Below, one piece after another: positions 25,721-34,190 of a stretch of 64,000 nt of DNA (its first letter is position 1; each line of letters opens with the position of its first letter). This DNA comes from Anaerolineales bacterium (GTDB taxonomy: Bacteria; Chloroflexota; Anaerolineae; 4572-78; J111). The notes below the pieces were generated by a model. The model had not been told where the DNA came from. It saw only the letters and a program-made list of their open reading frames with translations, and did no database searches. The position numbers and the translations under genes were made by a program. The stretch spans positions 558,001-622,000 of the forward strand of contig JACKAU010000003.1 of NCBI GenBank assembly GCA_020634855.1, given 5' to 3'.

Positions 25721-26056
25721 TTAAAAGCTGCCGACGGCTTCAAGCTCGCTGGGGAAGATTTTGAACAGCGGGGTCAGTCCGGCCAGGTCCAAGACTTCGA
25801 CGACTCGCTGGGGCACTTCGGCTAAAACCAATTCGCCCCGCAGGAGTTTCTTACACGTATTTTGGGTCGCGATCAATTCGCCCAGGCCGGCGCTGGAGAT
25901 AAAGGTAACTTCCTTGAGATTAAGGACGATTTTGTAACGACCGCTGCCGGTAATGGCCGCCAGTGCCTCCGATAAGGTTTTAACGGTTGAGGTGTCAATT
26001 CGTCCTTTGGCCACCACGACATCGCAGCGGCGCAGTTGTTTTGCTTCTACGATCAT
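25721..26056 (-). CDS. STAS-domain anti-sigma factor antagonist
   Basis: A 111-residue SpoIIAA/RsbV-like protein. The KEVTFISSAGLGELIAT block contains the serine that the partner kinase would phosphorylate. The whole product is the STAS domain. Together with the RsbW-like gene downstream it forms a partner-switching pair. The upstream region is a 570-bp repeat-rich gap, so the promoter should lie there. Confidence 0.9.
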   Translation of the reverse strand: MIVEAKQLRRCDVVVAKGRIDTSTVKTLSEALAAITGSGRYKIVLNLKEVTFISSAGLGELIATQNTCKKLLRGELVLAEVPQRVVEVLDLAGLTPLFKIFPSELEAVGSF

Positions 26057-26089
26057 AGTCCCCCCTCCTCAATTCAGGAGCAATAGTAG

Positions 26090-26134
26090 AGTTTATAGAG
26101 TTTATGGAGTTTATGGAGTTTATAGAGTTCTTAG
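26090..26134. repeat. Five 9-nt tandem repeats (AGTTTATRG)
   Basis: AGTTTATAG, AGTTTATGG, AGTTTATGG, AGTTTATAG and a degenerate AGTTCTTAG follow one another without spacers, upstream of the STAS gene start. Confidence 0.85.
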
Positions 26135-26212
26135 ATTAAATAGTGGCTACATTTGGCTTACTATTAAAGGCCGTAAGGATCGTGAATTAAATAACTGCCG
26201 CATTTGAGTTAG

Positions 26213-26284
26213 GGTAATTGGTAAATAGGTATTGGTAATTCAATCTCCAGTCTCCAATTACCAGTTACCAATGACTATTTACCC
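26213..26284. repeat. Palindromic word repeat (GGTAATTGGTAA...)
   Basis: The left half is made of GGTAATTGG/TAAATAGG words and the right half of CCAATTACC/AGTTACCAAT complements ending in ATTTACCCC. The whole is an imperfect inverted repeat of about 35-bp arms. Confidence 0.7.
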
Positions 26285-26547
26285 CACAGAATTAGGTAAG
26301 TTAATTAATTCTTATTCCTAAACAGCGATGGACTAACTCATTAAACTCGCTAACTCCAAAATGCTATCAACTCTGATGAATATTGTTTATCACAAGCTGT
26401 CCGACTGGGACAATTCAAACCGGCTTGAACGGGACGGCGTTCTGATATGAACAGATGGTGATTGACGATATACCATTCATGAGCCGTGGATTATATCATC
26501 AGCATGGTTAGATTACAAGCAACCGCCCAGATTCGTGTTAAAAACAA

Positions 26548-26614
26548 ATTGTGAATAATTAATAATTAATGGTGAATGAAAAACAACTTCACCATTCACG
26601 ATTCACGATTATCT
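26548..26614. repeat. Palindromic word repeat (GTGAATAATTAAT...)
   Basis: AATTGTGAATAATTAATAATTAATGGTGAATG-like words on the left are answered by CATTCACGATTCACGATT words on the right around AAAAACAACTT. It is an imperfect hairpin just downstream of the mobA stop. Confidence 0.65.
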
Positions 26615-26630
26615 AGGGTCTACTCACCCT

Positions 26631-27224
26631 CTAGAATTGCTGCTCAGCGATGGTTTGGACTCTGACCCAATCGGCCGGGGTGTTCATGTTGATGAAGGCG
26701 TGAAAATGGGGATCGAACGCGGCTATATCCGCTGCTTCGATATACCGGACGGCGACATCCTCAAAAAACCCGATGATTTTGAGCTTGTTTTGTAACAGCC
26801 GGGTTTCGATTGGCTTTAGACAAGCTTTACTGTAAACCGCGTGCATCGTTTCGGGTTGGGGCGGATTGATCACCGGCGCGATGACATCGGCGCTGCCGGC
26901 CAGATCGATTAAATAGCGCAGTAGGTCAGCCTTGAGAAAGGGCATATCGCAGGCGACCACCAACACGTGGTTGTGCTGCGCGGCGTGAATCGCGGTGTAC
27001 AACCCGCCTAAAGCCGCTTTGTCAGGGTAGATATCATCGACCATACGCAGGCCGTACGCTTCATATTTCTCCGGCGAGTTGGTGCTGATGAAAAGATCAT
27101 CGGTTAGCGGGCCAACGCAGTTCAACACCCGTTCGATAACCGGCTGCCCGCCCACCTCTAAAAATGCCTTGTCTTGTCCCATCCGTTTACTCTGACCACC
27201 GGCCAGCACCGCGATACTAATCAA
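26631..27224 (-). CDS. mobA: Molybdenum cofactor guanylyltransferase
   Basis: Transfers GMP to molybdopterin to give the MGD cofactor. The N-terminal AVLAGGQSKRMGQDKAFLEVGG is the nucleotidyltransferase signature. VVACDMPFL carries the metal-binding aspartate. The 197 residues are normal for MobA. No other moa/moe genes are in the window. The start codon is immediately followed upstream by a repeat-containing gap. Confidence 0.92.
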   Translation of the reverse strand: MISIAVLAGGQSKRMGQDKAFLEVGGQPVIERVLNCVGPLTDDLFISTNSPEKYEAYGLRMVDDIYPDKAALGGLYTAIHAAQHNHVLVVACDMPFLKADLLRYLIDLAGSADVIAPVINPPQPETMHAVYSKACLKPIETRLLQNKLKIIGFFEDVAVRYIEAADIAAFDPHFHAFINMNTPADWVRVQTIAEQQF

Positions 27225-27251
27225 TTTCGTCTCCTCAGCCCAGTAATATCG

Positions 27252-27396
27252 TTAGGACTTACGCCGTTGGCATGTCATTTCGAGGAGGAACGACGAGAAA
27301 TCCCTGAGAACGATGTTGGCAAGCCGACGCTATAGGGATTTCTCCGCCTTCGGCTACGAAATGACATTATTGGATGTCAAGTGCGTAACGCCTAAC
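27252..27396. repeat. Long palindromic intergenic repeat (ATGTCATTTCG ... CGAAATGACAT)
   Basis: Arms including ATGTCATTTCG, AGAAATCCCT and an outer GTTAG/ACTTACGC pair are answered by AGGGATTTCT, CGAAATGACAT and GTGCGTAACGCCTAAC, about 145 bp in all. This is a dispersed-repeat-like hairpin filling most of the gap (27225-27579) between mobA and the LtrA gene. The rest of that gap shows nothing recognisable. Confidence 0.75.
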
Positions 27397-27579
27397 CGTG
27401 AAACTCTATGAATGCTATTTTATACCAAGTTGGCTGAAGCGACCATTTATCCCCCGACACGACAGTCGGGGTGAATTTTTGCAGCTAGATAACAATTTAG
27501 ATTATATTAAGGATGGTCAGGTTTATTCAACTACGAGGCCATAAAGTTTTATTATTCTTCGATCCTAAAGGTAGCTGCT

Positions 27580-28758
27580 ATGAGTGAACACACAACAGAA
27601 CTAAGCCCGCCCCGAGCATGGATTGTGCCGATGCAACCGCGGTCGCCCACTGAGGTGCATCGCGCCGCCACCACATTAGAACTATTCTTTGACCTGGTCT
27701 TTGTGGTGGCGGTGGCTCAGGCCGCCGCCGCCCTGCATCACAGCCTGGCCGAGGGCCATTTCGGCTCGGCCACAGTGAGTTACATTATGGTCTTTTTCGC
27801 CATCTGGTGGGCCTGGATGAATTTCACCTGGTTCGCCTCGGCTTATGATTGCGATGATGTGCCTTACCGGCTGGCCGTGTTCGTGATACTGACCGGGGCG
27901 CTGATCCTGGCGGCCGGCGTACCGCAAGCGTTTGAAGGCGACTTTGCCATTGTGACCGGCGGCTATGTGGTCATGCGACTGGCTTTGGTGACCCAGTGGC
28001 TGCGGGCGGCCCGGTCTGACCCGCCTCGGCGGGTATGCGCTCACCGATACGCCATCGGCATCAGCGCTTGCCAGATCGGCTGGGTCATTTTATTGTTCGT
28101 GCCGGGTCAGTGGAGCTTGATGGGGTTCGCATTGCTGGTAGCCGCAGAGCTTTTGGTCCCAATTTGGGCCGAACGCGCCGGCGCCACGACATGGCATCCG
28201 CATCACATTATGGAACGATATGGTTTGTTTACGATCATCGTTCTGGGCGAGTCGATCCTGTCTACCTCGCTGGGCATTCAGTCAGCCATCGAAACCGGCA
28301 ATTTCAGCAGTGACCTGATCGGAATTATTGTGGGCGGGCTGCTGATCATTTTCTCAATGTGGTGGCTATATTTTGACTGGCCAATGGATGTACTGCTGAC
28401 CTCGCTGCGCCGGGGGTTTATATGGGGCTATAGTCATCTGTTTGTCTTTGCTTCGGCCGCGGCAGTTGGGGCGGGCTTAGCGGTTGAAATAGACCAGGCT
28501 CTGCATCACGCCGAGATTGGGGCCGTTGCGGCGGGGGCGACCGTGGCGATTCCGGTTGCCATTTTCGTTGCCACCCTCTGGCTACTTCATATCGTGTTTC
28601 GGATCGGTTATCGCCTGCAGATGATCCTTATCCCCGTTGTCTTGATCCTGGTGCTGTTGACGCCCTTATCGGGGAGTCGGACGGCTTTATTGACGGGAAT
28701 ATTGTTGGTGGCGCTCCTGGTCATTAAGCTGGTACATCGACATCGTGAGAGCGCTTAA
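27580..28758 (+). CDS. ltrA: Low-temperature-requirement A (LtrA) family membrane protein
   Basis: A 392-residue integral membrane protein with about ten hydrophobic helices. The family signatures ATTLELFFDLVFVVAVAQAA and HHIMERYGLFTIIVLGESIL are both clear. LtrA was named from a Listeria mutant unable to grow in the cold; its transport or enzymatic activity is not established. AAGGTAG precedes the ATG. It stands alone between repeat-containing gaps. Confidence 0.9.
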   Translation: MSEHTTELSPPRAWIVPMQPRSPTEVHRAATTLELFFDLVFVVAVAQAAAALHHSLAEGHFGSATVSYIMVFFAIWWAWMNFTWFASAYDCDDVPYRLAVFVILTGALILAAGVPQAFEGDFAIVTGGYVVMRLALVTQWLRAARSDPPRRVCAHRYAIGISACQIGWVILLFVPGQWSLMGFALLVAAELLVPIWAERAGATTWHPHHIMERYGLFTIIVLGESILSTSLGIQSAIETGNFSSDLIGIIVGGLLIIFSMWWLYFDWPMDVLLTSLRRGFIWGYSHLFVFASAAAVGAGLAVEIDQALHHAEIGAVAAGATVAIPVAIFVATLWLLHIVFRIGYRLQMILIPVVLILVLLTPLSGSRTALLTGILLVALLVIKLVHRHRESA

Positions 28759-29017
28759 GAGCGGGAATTGAAAAACTTCCCCGGTAAATGCAGCGGAGCG
28801 ACAAAGCTAACAGGCACGAGGCTAAAGCCATCGCGTTGAAAGAGTGAAGGACGCTGAAGCGCCCTACTCTGGCGAAATCCTAGCCCGACAGGGCTTCGCT
28901 CTCTTAGCACGGATCTTTAGGCCCGTGCTGCGGGGAACGGCAAGGTTGTACCCCGATTAAATTCGTAATCTTCATAATCTTGACGCTCCTGAGCGTTATT
29001 TTCAGTGGAGGCATTAA
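28759..29017. other. Hairpin-containing gap
   Basis: No gene is seen. It contains an AGCACGG/CCGTGCT hairpin near 28895-28930 and other short inverted words; no convincing terminator T-run was found. Confidence 0.4.
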
Positions 29018-29881
29018 ATGAAGTGGCTATTAAGCCAGCGAATAGGCTGGGAAATTCGGGTTAGAACCGTGCTGTATCGCTTAGGTCTGTCCAAAACAAC
29101 CGATGCACACTATTTGACCTCGTATCCCAGCCCGCAAAATGCGGTCGATATTTTGCAAGGGGAATGGCGGTCGCGCCTACCCGACCCCTTAGCTCAGGTC
29201 AAGGCCGGGCCACTGTCTTTGTTTGAAGATGGCCGCATAGCGTGGCTGGTGGAGCAGATAGGCGGGGTTGAGGGTATGACCGTGCTGGAACTGGGTCCGT
29301 TGGAAGGGGCGCACTCCTATATGTTGGAACAAGCCGGGGCAAAATGCATCACCGCTATCGAGGCCAATAGCCAGGCTTACCTAAAATGCCTGATTGTGAA
29401 AGAGCTGTTAGAGCTAAAAAAGATTAGGTTTTTGTGCGGCGATTTTGTGGCCTATCTACGGGAAGAACCAGGGCCACTGTTCGACCTGGGCGTGGCCAGT
29501 GGGGTGTTATACCATATGAAAAATCCGGCCGAACTGCTGGCTTTACTGACGAAACGATGCCAGCGGTCTCTTTTTTTATGGACTCACTATTACGATGAGG
29601 CATTGATTGCCAAGAATCCGCGTATGGCTCACAAACTGACCGGGTCGGTGCCGGCGACCTATCAAGGGTTTGAGCACACCCTTTACCGGCATGATTATCA
29701 AGAGGCGAAGTATATGCCCGGTTTTTCCGGGGCCGGCGGGGGGTATAGTCATTGGATGACGCGAGACGATATTCTCAATTGTTTGACTTTTTTTGGTTTT
29801 GGCGACATTCAGATTGGCTTCGATGATCCAGATTCCAAGAATGGGCCGTCATTTGCGCTGATAGCCAGACCCCAACAATAA
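29018..29881 (+). CDS. Class I SAM-dependent methyltransferase
   Basis: A 287-residue protein. The SAM-binding motif I is TVLELGPLEGAHSYML at about residues 90-105. ITAIEANSQAYLKC is motif II, and FDLGVASGVLYHMKNP corresponds to the motif IV region. This arrangement resembles small-molecule or tRNA cmo5U-type methyltransferases, but the substrate cannot be read from sequence. The first 60 residues are not part of the Rossmann core. It is a single gene with its own gap upstream. Confidence 0.8.
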   Translation: MKWLLSQRIGWEIRVRTVLYRLGLSKTTDAHYLTSYPSPQNAVDILQGEWRSRLPDPLAQVKAGPLSLFEDGRIAWLVEQIGGVEGMTVLELGPLEGAHSYMLEQAGAKCITAIEANSQAYLKCLIVKELLELKKIRFLCGDFVAYLREEPGPLFDLGVASGVLYHMKNPAELLALLTKRCQRSLFLWTHYYDEALIAKNPRMAHKLTGSVPATYQGFEHTLYRHDYQEAKYMPGFSGAGGGYSHWMTRDDILNCLTFFGFGDIQIGFDDPDSKNGPSFALIARPQQ

Positions 29882-29892
29882 GACAATTTCCT

Positions 29893-30852
29893 TTACCAAT
29901 TCTTGCGCCAGTTGGCCGTGATAATCGATTCCTCGCTGGTCACGTCTACCTCAATAGGTTCCGACAGCAACTGCTGCACATTTTTTCCATCTTCGGTGTA
30001 GACGACGGACAAAGTCCACTTACACACAACCGGATAACGCGCTACGGTAATATCGTAAAAGCCGGGCGGGTCGTCGGCGCCGTCGTTTGAGGTCCAACCG
30101 CCCACCGGGCCGGAGGGATTAGAGATAACGCTGAAGCCGCCGCATTGGGCCTGGACAGCCACGCCGTTGACCGGCGTTCCGCCGGCGTCAGTGATATTGC
30201 CCAAAAAGCGAGTCAGCCCATAATTCCGAGCGCTGTACCAGCCGGTGGGTTCAAATTGGTGGGGAGCGCGGGTCGGTTCAGCAGGAACCGGAGTGGCGGT
30301 GGGTTCCGGCGGCGGCGGCGCCTGGGTTACCGGGACATCAGCGGTATTACGGGCTTCAACGACCGAACCGGCTACCCAGCCGGTTTGACCGCCGGGCAGT
30401 TGCACCTGCCACCAGCTTTGGTCGGCGGCGCGGCCGATGAGCGGCGCCGGGGCATTGGGCGACAGCGCACCAATGACCGGATAATCGAGACCGGGGCCGG
30501 AACGAACGTTGACCGTACTATCCGCGATCACCTGCGGAGCGGCTGAGGTTGAAGTAGCGGTGGGCGGTAGCAGAGTCGCCGTGGCCGTGGGGTCGATTGG
30601 TATCGACGTAGCCGTTGGGGCGGGCGTATCAAGCGGTATTGGCGTAGCGGTCGGTTCGGCGGCAACGACGAAGGGGGTGGCGGTTGGAACCGGGGTGAAG
30701 GTCGGCTGCTCGGTTGGGGTAGCAGGGGGCAGCGTATTGGACGTAATAACTAAGTACTGGGTAAACAGCAGAGTAAAGATAAAAAAGAGCGCTACAGACA
30801 GAATAATGATCAGACCGATCAGAACGATTTTTCGCACGGTTTTTTCACCCAA
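29893..30852 (-). CDS. Membrane-anchored SH3-domain cell-surface protein
   Basis: A 319-residue protein with an N-terminal membrane anchor (about residues 9-36) and a Thr/Pro/Ala-rich linker (about 43-107). A bacterial SH3 domain follows (about 108-170; STVNVRSGPGLDYPVIGAL, WWQVQLPGGQTGWVAG), then a second Pro-rich linker. The C-terminal domain contains a carboxypeptidase-regulatory-like strand pattern (NITDAGGTPVNGVAVQAQCGG). It probably binds cell wall or extracellular material. It is convergent with the methyltransferase gene. Confidence 0.82.
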   Translation of the reverse strand: MGEKTVRKIVLIGLIIILSVALFFIFTLLFTQYLVITSNTLPPATPTEQPTFTPVPTATPFVVAAEPTATPIPLDTPAPTATSIPIDPTATATLLPPTATSTSAAPQVIADSTVNVRSGPGLDYPVIGALSPNAPAPLIGRAADQSWWQVQLPGGQTGWVAGSVVEARNTADVPVTQAPPPPEPTATPVPAEPTRAPHQFEPTGWYSARNYGLTRFLGNITDAGGTPVNGVAVQAQCGGFSVISNPSGPVGGWTSNDGADDPPGFYDITVARYPVVCKWTLSVVYTEDGKNVQQLLSEPIEVDVTSEESIITANWRKNW

Positions 30853-30912
30853 AGCATTGGTCAGATTTTCTTGAGTATGGGTATAGTACTCAACTTACCG
30901 ACCCCGGTCAAT

Positions 30913-30940
30913 CTTAGAAATCGAACATGTGTGGTATAAT
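30913..30940 (+). promoter_or_regulatory. Possible promoter for the 31019 operon
   Basis: A TATAAT -10 box (30935-30940) lies 16 bp after a weak CTTAGA -35-like hexamer in the divergent gap. Supported mainly by the perfect -10 box. Confidence 0.4.
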
Positions 30941-31018
30941 GTCGGCGGAAGGTTTGGCGCTTCGCGGCGCAAACGGTATAATCTGCCCGTTAAATTTATC
31001 AGGCCAAGGATCGATTTT

Positions 31019-31414
31019 GTGACAACCCCAAAACCCAAGATAGCCTCGCTTACGCCGGTGGTGCTGCCCGATCAGCGCCGGGTGATGCTAGAGTTGGTCG
31101 TTGAAAATCTGCCCACCATCACCACTAACGTCACGCTCAATATTCCGGGGGAAGCCGGCTCCACTGATCAGCCGACAGAACACCCCCTCCCAGGGGCGAA
31201 CTACCCCAATGTTGACCTAACCATTATTAACAGCCAGGGCCGGACGGTCGCGTCTACATTTATTGTTGAGCATCGGGAAGAAGCCGTCCAATTGACCCTG
31301 CATCTGCGCCAACCTGACCTCAATGACCGGTACATCGCCAGAGCGGAGGTGACCTATCAGGAGGACGTGCTTGATGTGGTTGAAACTTCCTTCACCCTGA
31401 CCGAGGCAGCGTAA
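31019..31414 (+). CDS. Hypothetical beta-rich protein next to M50 protease
   Basis: A 131-residue protein of unrecognised family. It has regularly spaced hydrophobic strands (RRVMLELVVENLPTITTNV, VDLTIINSQGRTVASTFIV, AVQLTLHLR) that look like an immunoglobulin-like sandwich. No signal peptide is evident. GTG 31019 with an upstream GGA is chosen over earlier in-frame starts, which would translate the promoter region. It ends 3 bp before the M50 gene, so the two are co-translated and probably work together. Confidence 0.65.
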   Translation: MTTPKPKIASLTPVVLPDQRRVMLELVVENLPTITTNVTLNIPGEAGSTDQPTEHPLPGANYPNVDLTIINSQGRTVASTFIVEHREEAVQLTLHLRQPDLNDRYIARAEVTYQEDVLDVVETSFTLTEAA

Positions 31415-31417
31415 GCG

Positions 31418-32515
31418 ATGGGCGAACTGTTTCCGGCGTTTCACTGGACCAATTTACTTATTATCCCCGGCGTTCTGCTGGGGTCGATTGCCCACGAATT
31501 GGGGCATACCTTTGTGGCCTATTATTTGGGCGACTATACGCAGGTTGAACGCGGCAAGATCACCCTCAACCCATTGCGCCATATTTCGTGGTTTGGGTTG
31601 GCGTCGTTCATTCTGATTGGCATTGGCTGGGCCAGACCGCTGGAGGTCAATCCCACCAAACTGAAGCCCAAATATTTAGGGCTGACGTTGGTGGCTGCCG
31701 CCGGTCCGCTGGCCAGTTTAACGTTTAGCCTGTTTTGCCTGCTGGTCAGCCTAACCTTTATGGCGGCGCTGGTGTATGGCAGCGGCTTAAGCACCGACGA
31801 AATCCTGTTGTTCCTGCTGCCCACCGAGAGTAACCTGCCTACCCACCTGGATTTACAGGCGGTGGCGATGTCGTTAACCATCTATATGGCCTCAGCCAGC
31901 TTCTGGATTACGTTTACCAGCTTGATTCCGCTGCCGGGGCTGGACAGCTTCATTATTATCACCAGCCTGATTGCTTATTTTCGGCGACGCGGCGCTACCC
32001 CGCCAGCCGTACCGGTGACCGTTCAGCGAGACGCCCGCGATCCGATGAAACCGATCAACCAGTACGAGCGGCGCAACAATGTGGCGGACATTCACTTCAA
32101 GATTGGTACGGAGTTTCACGAGACCAATAAATTTGATGACGCTATTGCTCGCTACCGGCAGGCCATCAACAACGACCAGCGGTTTGGGCCGGCCTATGTT
32201 AACCTGGGGCTGGCTTATCTGGGCAAAGGCAAACGGCGCGAAGCTATCCACGCCTTTCGCGGGGCGGTTCAATACGCCGATGACCAGAAATCGCAGCAGG
32301 AAGCCTGGTACCAACTTCACCAACTCAGCGAGGTTAGTCCGGTGGCGCAAGACGCGGCCGACAACCTATCCAAATTGGGCGCTCTACCGTGGACCGATAC
32401 CAAACCCCGCCCCAACTGGCTCAGTCTGGGCATCAATCTGGGGTTACTGCTAATCGGCAGTGCGGTAATGTACGGCTATCTGGTGACCAGTTTGATCGAA
32501 TTACTTAAGACGTAA
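31418..32515 (+). CDS. M50-family membrane metallopeptidase with TPR repeats
   Basis: A 365-residue protein. The HELGH zinc motif is at about residues 26-30 inside the first membrane helix. Further helices lie at about 58-70, 88-118 and 150-185. LIPLPGLDSF replaces the usual NxxPxxxxDG third-ligand motif of site-2 proteases. Residues about 222-320 form tetratricopeptide-like repeats (FDDAIARYRQAINNDQRFGPAYVNLG, RREAIHAFRGAVQYADD), and a last helix anchors the C-terminus. Site-2 proteases cut membrane-bound regulators; the TPR segment may present a substrate. No regulator target is visible nearby. Confidence 0.82.
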   Translation: MGELFPAFHWTNLLIIPGVLLGSIAHELGHTFVAYYLGDYTQVERGKITLNPLRHISWFGLASFILIGIGWARPLEVNPTKLKPKYLGLTLVAAAGPLASLTFSLFCLLVSLTFMAALVYGSGLSTDEILLFLLPTESNLPTHLDLQAVAMSLTIYMASASFWITFTSLIPLPGLDSFIIITSLIAYFRRRGATPPAVPVTVQRDARDPMKPINQYERRNNVADIHFKIGTEFHETNKFDDAIARYRQAINNDQRFGPAYVNLGLAYLGKGKRREAIHAFRGAVQYADDQKSQQEAWYQLHQLSEVSPVAQDAADNLSKLGALPWTDTKPRPNWLSLGINLGLLLIGSAVMYGYLVTSLIELLKT

Positions 32516-32567
32516 ATCGACCGCGTCGAGCGTGACCCCGGCTCCTCTTAGTCCCTCCCTAAATCCG

Positions 32568-32965
32568 TAGTCAATTTCAGTCGATCACAGTTTGACATTA
32601 AGGCATGTAAATTGAACGCAGATCGTACCGATCACACGGATAAGCACGGATTTTCTTAATATCAATTCTTGCTAACGGACACCCTTTGAATTTGATCTAG
32701 AATTAGCTAGCGAAGTCATTTTCTGGCAACCGGACCGCCGACTGCCGACGGTAGACCGCCCCAAAGATAGGCCAAACTGGGTCGCTCGGGCGGTCAGTGG
32801 ACAGCGGTCGGCGGTCACGGGAGGCAGACTCTTTGTCAAATCGAGTATGTGTCCGTTAGCAAAATATCAATTAAGCTTTATCTGGGAAAATCGGTATGAT
32901 CCGTGTTATCTGTGTTCTATTATGCCTCATCAGGTATTGAAATCGTGATCGACTGAATTTACTAA
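32568..32965. repeat. Large imperfect palindrome split by a MITE-like element
   Basis: The left arm (32568-32657) contains TTCAGTCGATCACAG, GAACGCAGATCG, CACGGATAAGCACGGATTTTC. The right arm (32873-32965) contains their complements, such as GAAAATCGGTATGATCCGTG, TCTGTGTTC and GTGATCGACTGAA. The MITE-like element sits exactly in the centre. With the flanks, this explains most of the 700-bp gap before the transglutaminase-like gene. Confidence 0.75.
32669..32862. mobile_element. MITE-like element with terminal inverted repeats and target duplication
   Basis: A 194-bp non-coding element with perfect 14-bp terminal inverted repeats, TTGCTAACGGACAC and GTGTCCGTTAGCAA. It is flanked by a 10-bp direct repeat AATATCAATT (32658-32667 and 32863-32872; one extra C on the left). 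The interior is rich in GACCGCCGAC words. An inverted, truncated copy lies at 34317-34492. No transposase is encoded, so it would be mobilised in trans. Only the sequence pattern supports this; the transposase family is unknown. Confidence 0.8.
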
Positions 32966-33215
32966 TGAATTTAGCCTCGATTTGACCCCAATTCGATGTC
33001 CCCTGCCGGCGACCGCCGACCGGCGACCGCCGAACTTCACTGAGCGCGTTTATGAATGGCCCCTTTGGGTTTGCTTGGCGCACTCTGGGTAACAGCTTTG
33101 GTCAAACTCAGTCCAACGACACATGTTGGCAAGTCATTGACCGTGTCATTGAGACACGCCCCTAAAGATTTGGTATGCTGTCCCCAACGCTTTTTATTGT
33201 TACGGACCCTTCACC

Positions 33216-33863
33216 ATGCCGAACCATCATCTGCTCAACCCACTGATTAAGATTGGTCAACTGGCCGTAGAGAACAACCGGGCTTTTTATGCCACCGGTT
33301 ATGTGCTTATGTTCGCCGGCGTCGCGCTGGTGGTGAGTTTTGTCGTGCTCCTGATCATCGACTTGCACCAATCGCGCCGGGCAAACCAACCGGTGGAGAA
33401 ATCCTTACCGGTTCAAGCTTTTGGCCAGGGATCGCAACACAATTTTGACTGGTATTTCGAGGGGCAAAGCCGGGTTAATGTGTCGTCTATCGATGACATC
33501 TGCGCCTGGCTACGCGAGTGTGACTATATTCACGACCGGGTTCTTTTTATGAAACAAGATTTCTGGCAGCATCCGCTGACGTTCGAGCAATTGAGAAAAG
33601 GCGACTGCGAAGACCACGCGCTTTGGGCCTGGCGCAAGCTAAAGGAGGTGGGGGTTCCCGCCCAATTTATCGTAGGGTATACCCAACCCGCCGGCTATCA
33701 TGCCTGGGTGGTGTTCCGGTTGGGGGATGGCCACTACTTGTTGGAAACGACGAATAAATCCGGACTGATGATTTATCCGCTGGTCCAAACGAAGCGATAT
33801 TACAAGCCGGAGGTCGGCATCGATCATCAGTTGAGGATGTATCGGTATAGTCGAAAATCATAA
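33216..33863 (+). CDS. Membrane-anchored transglutaminase-like cysteine peptidase
   Basis: A 215-residue protein with one membrane helix (about 24-49) and a bacterial transglutaminase-like domain. The catalytic cysteine is in RKGDCEDHALWA, the histidine in GYHAWVVF, and the third residue probably lies in YLLETTNKSG. Such proteins are thought to be peptidases or amidases. It lies between two inverted copies of a MITE-like sequence, and a terminator follows it. Confidence 0.82.
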   Translation: MPNHHLLNPLIKIGQLAVENNRAFYATGYVLMFAGVALVVSFVVLLIIDLHQSRRANQPVEKSLPVQAFGQGSQHNFDWYFEGQSRVNVSSIDDICAWLRECDYIHDRVLFMKQDFWQHPLTFEQLRKGDCEDHALWAWRKLKEVGVPAQFIVGYTQPAGYHAWVVFRLGDGHYLLETTNKSGLMIYPLVQTKRYYKPEVGIDHQLRMYRYSRKS

Positions 33864-33907
33864 CCTCGTCGCTCCTCAATATGGGTTGCCACCCAATTAC
33901 TATCTAT

Positions 33908-33931
33908 TTGCGCAAATTCTGCGCAATTTTT
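33908..33931 (+). terminator. Intrinsic terminator after the transglutaminase-like gene
   Basis: TTGCGCA and TGCGCAA form a perfect 7-bp stem with loop AATTC, followed by five T. Confidence 0.8.
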
Positions 33932-34017
33932 CGACTGAAGTGCAACCCGATTTGTAATACACTGAAGATGCCTCAGTTCAAGTCAACATGCCAGTAGCAG
34001 AAGAAAGGAGTGGTCAG

Positions 34018-34188
34018 ATGTTACTGATGTTGGGCTTAGGGATCGTTATTGGTATTCTTGTGGTTGTAGCTGTGGTTAAAGCCACAATGAGGACCGAGCC
34101 AACCGGCTGCATCCTCGTCTTCGGCTCCATCATCTTCATCCTCGTCTGGCTGGTGATCGTTATACTCTGGTTGGTACGCGGTGGATAA
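34018..34188 (+). CDS. Small two-helix membrane protein
   Basis: A 56-residue protein made of two hydrophobic helices (about 3-21 and 32-53) joined by a short charged turn (KATMRTEPTG). ATG 34018 is preferred because AAAGGAG lies 8 nt upstream; an in-frame ATG at 33988 has no such site. No family is recognised. It sits inside the segment bounded by the MITE-like copies and is followed directly by a tandem repeat array. Confidence 0.6.
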   Translation: MLLMLGLGIVIGILVVVAVVKATMRTEPTGCILVFGSIIFILVWLVIVILWLVRGG

Positions 34189-34190
34189 GC

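Larger units (their letters stand above)
26057..26630. other. Repeat-rich non-coding gap between STAS and mobA
   Basis: No gene is supported here. It contains a 9-nt tandem repeat and two word palindromes (listed separately). It also contains an imperfect direct repeat of about 30 bp, near 26135 and again near 26187, built around TTAAATAGTGGC/TTAAATAACTGC. Confidence 0.6.

Noticed and set aside
25264..27224. Operon from mobA through STAS to the metallophosphoesterase
   Set aside because: The 570-bp repeat-rich gap between mobA and STAS argues against a single transcript.
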